Source: Arctopsyche grandis
Taxonomy: Eukaryota; Arthropoda; Insecta; Trichoptera; Hydropsychidae
NCBI RefSeq assembly: GCF_051622035.1
Contig: NC_135358.1
Location: 24,573,501-24,637,500, forward strand
Direction: 5' to 3'
DNA length: 64,000 nt
A model generated the notes under the pieces. It had not been told where the DNA came from and made no database searches. It saw only the letters and a program-made list of their open reading frames with translations. This document shows, piece after piece, positions 58,501 to 64,000 of this stretch; position 1 is the first letter of the stretch, and each line of letters opens with the position of its first letter. Both the position numbers and the translations under genes were made by a program.

Positions 58501-61500
58501 GTTTGAATTGAACATACTATCTTCTTCGGTGGTACAAAATATAGCTGGACTCAAAACCCCATCTCCAGCACTGGTATATGCCAACACTTGTATCGAGTAG
58601 TTAGTATATTTAAGGAGAGCATGCAGAGTTGTCTCAGTACTGCTTATTCGCTTTATTTCAGATGTAGGTGTAACGTCAGCTGCTAATTTTTTTTATTTTC
58701 AGATTAATTTTGAATACTGTGAATTATTTTGAGCTAAAAACTGACTACTTACAATAAATGTCAGCAATTGGCTTGTATAATATTTTATATCCAAGCAATG
58801 TACCACCATGGTGAATGCGTGGAGGAGACGTCCATTCGATTTTCAAGCTCTGTGAAGACAATGCAGCGCAACGAACTGATTGTGGTGCAGCAGTGGGAAC
58901 TAAAATGTATTTATTATGTATTAAGACTTTGTCTATTATTAAAAAAAATAAATATTTTTTCGTTTCAAAACACCTCCTTCTCTTGTCAGAGCCATCACTG
59001 GTATACTAAGCGGTCCTGCTGATGCTCTATTGAATGCTCTAACTGTTACTTTATATCTTGTGAATTGCCTCAGACCAGTTATCGTGAACCTGTTAGAGCT
59101 TGATCCTTTTACAGTTGCAAATTTGTGTGGAAGAAGGGCAGAAGAAGATGATGACGGATCATCATTGTCTGGAGACTCAGACCAGCTAACGGTGTAGCCC
59201 AATAGTGGACCGTTCCAAGATGAACGTGTCGGTGCCTGAAGTTTTAAATGAACATTATCATTCATTGGTCTTAGAAATTTATTCTTGAAATAAATAATGT
59301 TCGTTTACCTGCCAACTGATAATAAGCTCACCAGCTTCTCCTGCTTGTACTTGAACATTTTGTGGAGGATCTGTAGGTGCTAAAATAATAATTTGTATTT
59401 TAAAATAATCAAAAGTCAACACATTTCTTCAAAGTTTCATTATTAAATATCAATAAAATCAATACCTTCTTCATGAGTTTTGGCAACTACAGTATCGGTG
59501 AATGTACTACTTTCTATTTGATTTACAGCAAGCATTCGCATAGAATAAGTTGTATCAGGCGAAAGTCCATTTACAATTCCTTGTTCTAGTGCATCACTTA
59601 TGGAACTGTATATGTATAATATACAATAAATATTACTGTATTATGCATCTACATATAATACATATATACCTATGAAAAGAAGAATATTATACCTAGTTAT
59701 AGAATATGGACCATTGGTTGATATTGTAACATTTACAATATTAGCATTATCCCACACATCACTTTCAATGGAATGTATTGGTTGATATTGAACCAAATAG
59801 CCTAAAACTGGACTGTTGCCATCGAATGGTCTACGCCAAGCTAGTCTGACTGATCGACTAGCCACTTCAATCACTTCCAACTGCGACGGAGGATCTGGTC
59901 TCTCTTAAAATTGCATAAAATATGAATAACAGTTAATTATAACACCATTTTAATAGTAAAATGAATTACCTTGTACTGCTAAATGTATAAAATGTTCACT
60001 CCGTCCGAATGCATTGCTTGCTTGACACCGATAGAGTCCTGAATCCTGTCTATCGGTACGTTCTATGCTCAACTGTGATCTTAATCCATTTTCTTTTTTC
60101 AATTCTGATAAACTGAATCTATAAACAATTGCAAATAAAATGTTAAATCTAATTTAACTTGGACTTATATAAATTAAAAAGTTTTGGTACCTAAAATTAG
60201 ATGTATCTATGGAATTAGTATTATGAGTCCATACATTATGTATGGGGTTATCGCCTAATATATCGCACATGAGCGTAATTGGATCATTTCTTCGAGTTGT
60301 TATATTTTGAGAGGCGACTTCAAATCGTGCAGGTTCTATAAATTGTTTAAGCATAATTAATAATATAAATATTTTATGTATCATTGTATATAGACACAAT
60401 AGTTACCATTAACGCTGACGGCTATGTTTTTATAAAGAACAGGACCGACTCCGTTTTCAGCAGTGCATCTATAGTTGCCTTCATCGATAGATGTCACAGA
60501 ATTTATGAGAAGTGAACCGTTGTTGAATATTAAGATGTGTCCATTGATCGGTGATATTGGATCAAAATCATCACTTGCTCGATCTGAAACATTTGTTGGG
60601 TTAGTACTTTTTAATCAATTTATAATATCAATGGATCAAATAACTTTTTAACTAAACATACTGTGTTGTTTAGACCAGTAGGTTCTTGGTTCTGGATATC
60701 CTTTTGCAACACAATTAACAAACACCGAACTTCCTAGTAATGTAGATACATCTTGTGGCTCGTAGCTCCAATACGGAGGAACTGTAAATCATTTATATTA
60801 TTATATTTTTATTTTATCATGAGATAAGTACTAATTAGCAAAACGTATATACAACCTTTTATGATGAGTTCAGCAGATGAATTAACTTTTCCCCCTGAAT
60901 TAGTAGAAACGCATGTGTACGTACCACTGTGAACTGCAGATAAACTTTTGAACAGTAAATAGCTGAAAAATTCTGCATTCCTTTCTTCAATCTGATGAAT
61001 TATGAACAATCATTAGAATATTAAATCCAGTTTAGTAATTCGTATACATATGTATATATATTATAATTATTTATACCTGTAACGTTGCAGATATTGGAAG
61101 TCCATCTTTCAACCATGAAAAGTACACAGGCATATCGCCAGATGTTACTGTGCATGAAAGTTGAGCTCGTTCACCAGATTTAAGATTAGGTGGAAATGTC
61201 AGTGGAGAAAGTACTGGTGGACTATTCACTATCAATTGAATTTCTCTTCTGGCTAACTCTCCACTCGGCGTGGCAACAGAACATGTGTAACTCCCGGCAT
61301 CAGTTGTTGGATCTAATGATGATATTTTCAACAGTCCTCCATCTTGCCTATATCTAGGATTTGATGAAATTTTCACACTGCTCGATTCCCATTTAACATA
61401 ACTATAAAAATAAATTGATTATTTCAAATATACTTTCATATGTGATTGTATCGATTAAAATCAAGTTTTAATTTATATAAAATACACGAGTTTATTATTA

Positions 61501-62063
61501 AAATTTGTAAATACCTAATTGGATATCCGTAATAAGGGCATAATATTACTACTTCATTTCCAGTGATACCACGCACAGAACTCATCGATCTTATATATGG
61601 AGCACCTGAAGTGGATGTTTTATTTAAATGTATGAAACTATTTATAGAATTCAAAGTGTATTATTTTACTATGCACATCAATAGAATTTACCATAGACAT
61701 TCAAGCGAGCCGAATGCGAAGCGTGGCCTTTAGAGTTGACTGCTTTACATTCGTACAATCCACCATCTTCAACTCTCACCGCTGTAATATTCAGATGGGA
61801 AACTACGAGCCCACTATGATCCATATACTGACCAACGGCATGTCTGTATACATAGGAAATTGTAGTGCATATGAAACATTAAATTGGTTTTTATTACTTT
61901 TTCAAAAATACAAACCTGTGAGGGGATGATGAGATGAACTGTGTGTCAAGATACCAGTCGAATCTCGGTGGGGGATCACCGGAAGCTGAACACTTGAGGG
62001 AAATGTGGGCAACTGGTTGCACGGCTTGCTCGATGAATGTATACATGACGTCCGGAGGTGATC
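55565..62063 (-). CDS. Dscam-family adhesion molecule, Ig6 to C-terminus (26 exons, 5' end missing)
   Basis: Homophilic neuronal/immune adhesion receptor. Minus-strand exons (high to low): 62063-61916, 61843-61692, 61605-61515, 61401-61077, 60991-60856, 60781-60662, 60583-60407, 60335-60191, 60118-59970, 59903-59693, 59605-59466, 59379-59309, 59235-58974, 58899-58753, 58682-58518, 58439-58310, 58233-58043, 57965-57786, 57693-57505, 57436-57251, 57174-56875, 56792-56636, 56541-56363, 56265-56077, 55873-55772, 55695-55565, phase-consistent for about 1,457 residues. Domain order matches Dscam: Ig6-Ig9 (starting [14 protein letters not shown]), four FNIII, Ig10 (GNPTPRARW), two FNIII, membrane helix ([20 protein letters not shown]) and a cytoplasmic tail with YEISPYATF, a conserved insect Dscam tail motif. 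Paralogue (Dscam2/3/4) not assigned. No mutually exclusive exon cassettes seen. Confidence 0.88.
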
Positions 62064-62137
62064 CTGTCAATATGTACAGTGCAACTTTAGCTTCTAAATG
62101 TAGGTTTAGCTGAAAGTTTACGAACAGTTTGACGTAC

Positions 62138-62441
62138 CTTTGCTATTTCTTCTGAATCGAATATTCTGCTTCAACGTGTGAAGTTTTATTGGCTTCAATA
62201 TACACTTGGTAAAACTGTTTTTCCTATTCAGTATTAAGTACTGGATTATTTTTTTGTGTGATTTTGAATTTTCCTCTGAATTTAATTTGATTCGAGATCT
62301 AAACATAAATTAAGATTATTTGTGGTAATTATTTATTTATTAAATGTTTGAACAATTACAAATATTTTACCTGTCGTTTTTGTATTTATTTCTTAGACAG
62401 ATACTAGAATTAAATACTATTTTTGGTGAAGTCTTTTTCAT
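62138..62441 (-). CDS. Possible 5' exons of the Dscam-like gene (Lys-rich leader)
   Basis: Two reverse-strand segments, 62441-62371 (ATG, MKKTSPKIVF...) and 62298-62138, have consensus donors and acceptors and join in phase to each other and to the Ig6 exon. They encode about 78 Lys/Asn-rich residues without a signal peptide or Ig fold, in place of the expected signal peptide and Ig1-Ig5. This may be a chance frame, an alternative start, or a real truncated gene; the true 5' exons may lie beyond base 64000. Confidence 0.3.
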
Positions 62442-62744
62442 GTTATTTCCTGTAATTAATAAATACAATTTTTATAAAATATAAACAGAGCTGATATTTG
62501 AAAAAAAGTGTTTATTACATATTGTTTATATTTAATGTATGTATTTGAATGTTAAGAATACTTTTTTTTTTATTTTACAATTGTTTTATCTAATCTATAA
62601 TTTGGAAAGAGACTTTGTATGTAAATATCCTTGGTCGTCGTCGTCGTCGTCTTCGTCATCGTCCGTAGATCGGTGACGTCATCGAACACGTGATTCGATT
62701 TTTTTTTTTTCGATCCATGGGCGCCGATTTTTTTTTTCATTTCA
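62442..62744. other. Transition from AT-rich DNA to the GC-rich array
   Basis: Contains a (CGT)n run near 62634-62655, a TGACGTCA octamer (62675-62682) and a CACGTG core (62690-62695) set in near-palindromic atcgaa..attcgat, then two T-runs. These look like CRE and E-box motifs, but nothing shows they are used. Confidence 0.4.
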
Positions 62745-63738
62745 ATGGATTCACCCCCGCGGGGGCGCAAGGCGAGTAGTTTCATGGGGCCCCGCCAGGG
62801 GCGCCACAAGGGGCGCAGCCCCGTGGGGCTCAAAAGGGGGCGCCACAAGGGGCGCAGCCCCGTGGGGCCCAGCCTCATGGGGCGCAGCCCCATGGGGCTC
62901 AAAAGGGGGTGCCACAAGGGGCGCAGCCCCGTGAAGCCCCGAAGGGGGCGCGGGGGGCCCAGCCTCATGGGGCGCAGCCCCATGGGGCTCAAAAGGGGGC
63001 GCCACAAGGGGCGCAGCCCCGTGGGGCCCCAGCCTCATGGGGCGCAGCCCCATGAGGCTCAAAAGGGGGCGCCACAAGGGGCGCAGCCCCGTGGGGCCCC
63101 GAAGGGGGCCCGGGGGGCCCAGCCTCATGGGGCGCAGCCCCATGGGGCTCAAAAGGGGGCGCTACAAGGGGCGCAGCCCCGTGGGGCCCCGAAGGGGGCC
63201 CGGGGGGCCCAGCCTCATGGGGCGCAGCCCCATGGGGCTCAAAAGGGGGCGCCACGAGGGGCGCAGCCCCGTGGGGCCCCGGGGGGGCCCAGCCTCATGG
63301 GGCGCAGCCCCATGGGGCTCAAAAGGGGGCGCCACAAGGGGCACAGCCCCGTGGGGCCCCGAAGGGGGCCCGGGGGGCCCAGCCTCATGGGGCGCAGCCC
63401 CATGGGGCTCAAAAGGGGGCGCCACAAGGGGCGCAGCCCCGTGGGGGCCCGGGGGGCCTAGCCTCATGGGGCGCAGCCCCATGGGGCTCAAAAGGGGGTG
63501 CCACAAGGGGCGCAGTCCCGTGAAGCCCCGAAGGGGGCGCGGGGGGCCCAGCCTCATGGGGCGTAGCCCCATGGGGCTCAAAAGGGGGCGCCACAAGGGG
63601 CGCAGCCCCGTGGGGCCCCGAAGGGGGCCCGGGGGGCCCAGCCTCATGGGGCGCAGCCCCATGGGGCTCAAAAGGGGGCGCCACAAGGGGCGCAGCCCCG
63701 TGGGGCCCCGTAGGGGGCCCGGGGGGCCCAGCCTCATG
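62745..63738. repeat. GC-rich satellite: tandem array of about 90-bp units
   Basis: AGCCTCATGGGGCGCAGCCC recurs at about 63121, 63211, 63291, 63381, 63460, 63550, 63640 and 63730, i.e. 90-bp spacing with occasional 79-80-bp units; about 11 units in all, with the first, more variable ones from about 62800. Each unit contains two GGGGCGCAGCCCC mini-palindromes, gggctcaaaaggggg and a G/C-run. Because 90 is a multiple of three, both strands show long false reading frames. Composition is far from the rest of the window. Confidence 0.92.
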
Positions 63739-64000
63739 GGGCGCAAGCCCTAATAGGCATTAACTAAGGGGGGCGAAGCCCTAGACGGCAATTAATCATG
63801 GGGGCGCGGAGGGGCGAAGCCCTAAAAGGCAACTGATCATGGGGGCGAAGCCTTAGACGGCATTTAATCATGGGGGCGCGGAGGGGCGAAGCCCTAAAAG
63901 GCATTAACTAAGGGGGGCGAAGCCCTAAACGGCAATTAATCTTGGGGGCGCGGGGGGCGAAGCCCTAAAAGGCAACTGATCATGGGGGCGAAGCCTTAGA
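63739..64000. repeat. Second satellite: about 143-bp higher-order repeat of 31-41-bp subunits
   Basis: GGGCGAAGCC(C/T)TA cores occur at about 63771, 63812, 63843, 63884, 63915, 63955 and 63986. Positions one cycle apart differ by 143-145 bases and carry the same spacer (ggcaattaatc, ggcaactgatcatg, ggcatttaatcatg, ggcattaactaagg), so four subunit types form a higher-order unit. The array joins the 90-bp satellite directly at about 63739 and continues past the right edge. Confidence 0.88.

Noticed and set aside
62745-63753. Long overlapping reading frames on both strands in the GC-rich array
   Set aside because: The repeat period (90) is a multiple of three and the sequence has few stops in any frame; frames exist on both strands and share no gene-like signals.
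62700-64000. CRISPR array
   Set aside because: Repeats are contiguous without unique spacers and the genome is clearly eukaryotic.

Overview
This window is nuclear DNA from an insect, probably holometabolous; I cannot fix the order. It is AT-rich with many short spliced introns (mostly 60-120 bases, GT..AG), ACATATGTA-type microsatellites, and hAT, Tigger/pogo, LINE and SINE debris. The genes are animal ones: an N-terminal exon of NAA40, a divergent mitotic cyclin, the giant BIR-UBC protein Bruce/BIRC6, WDR20, mitochondrial initiation factor IF-2, an REJ/GPS-type membrane protein, and a Dscam-family adhesion molecule. Exons were joined by hand from splice signals, reading phase and remembered family sequences; no alignment or search was run.

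Layout, left to right. (1) 176-426: a minus-strand NAA40 exon whose 3' part runs off the left edge. (2) 2012-4467: a six-exon plus-strand cyclin with APC/C degrons but unusual CDK-contact residues. (3) 4.5-9.4 kb: gene-free and transposon-rich, with three hAT-type elements that have readable TIRs and target duplications (one nested in another) and a LINE tail. (4) 9500-31227: Bruce, 57 coding exons giving a phase-consistent 4,757-residue frame. (5) 32662-37676: WDR20 on the minus strand, tail-to-tail with Bruce, with a 5'-truncated LINE in intron 1. (6) 37.7-41.2 kb: a GC-rich promoter region, then a mosaic of elements: a 1.8 kb block with long inverted ends and a perfect 48-bp-arm palindrome, a hAT element, a SINE and an RTE remnant. 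(7) 41670-46137: MTIF2, 12 exons, 713 residues. (8) 46483-53572: REJ/GPS single-pass membrane protein, 19 exons, 1,119 residues; its intron 17 holds an intact Tigger-type transposase ORF with a substituted catalytic residue. (9) 55565 to about 62063: a Dscam-family gene on the minus strand (Ig6 onward, FNIII, Ig10, FNIII, membrane segment, cytoplasmic tail), whose signal peptide and first Ig domains are not visible. (10) 62.75-64.0 kb: a strikingly GC-rich tandem array of about 90-bp units that switches at about 63739 to a 143-bp higher-order repeat, both built around GCGNAGC mini-hairpin cores; it runs off the right edge.

The genes are functionally independent. The one thematic link is that Bruce (an E2/E3 ubiquitin ligase) and WDR20 (cofactor of USP12/USP46 deubiquitinases) are convergent neighbours, which is probably coincidence. 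The most unusual material is the terminal hairpin-cored satellite, the 38.1-39.9 kb inverted-repeat composite, the Asp-to-Cys Tigger ORF, the GPS lacking its cleavage residues, and the divergent cyclin.
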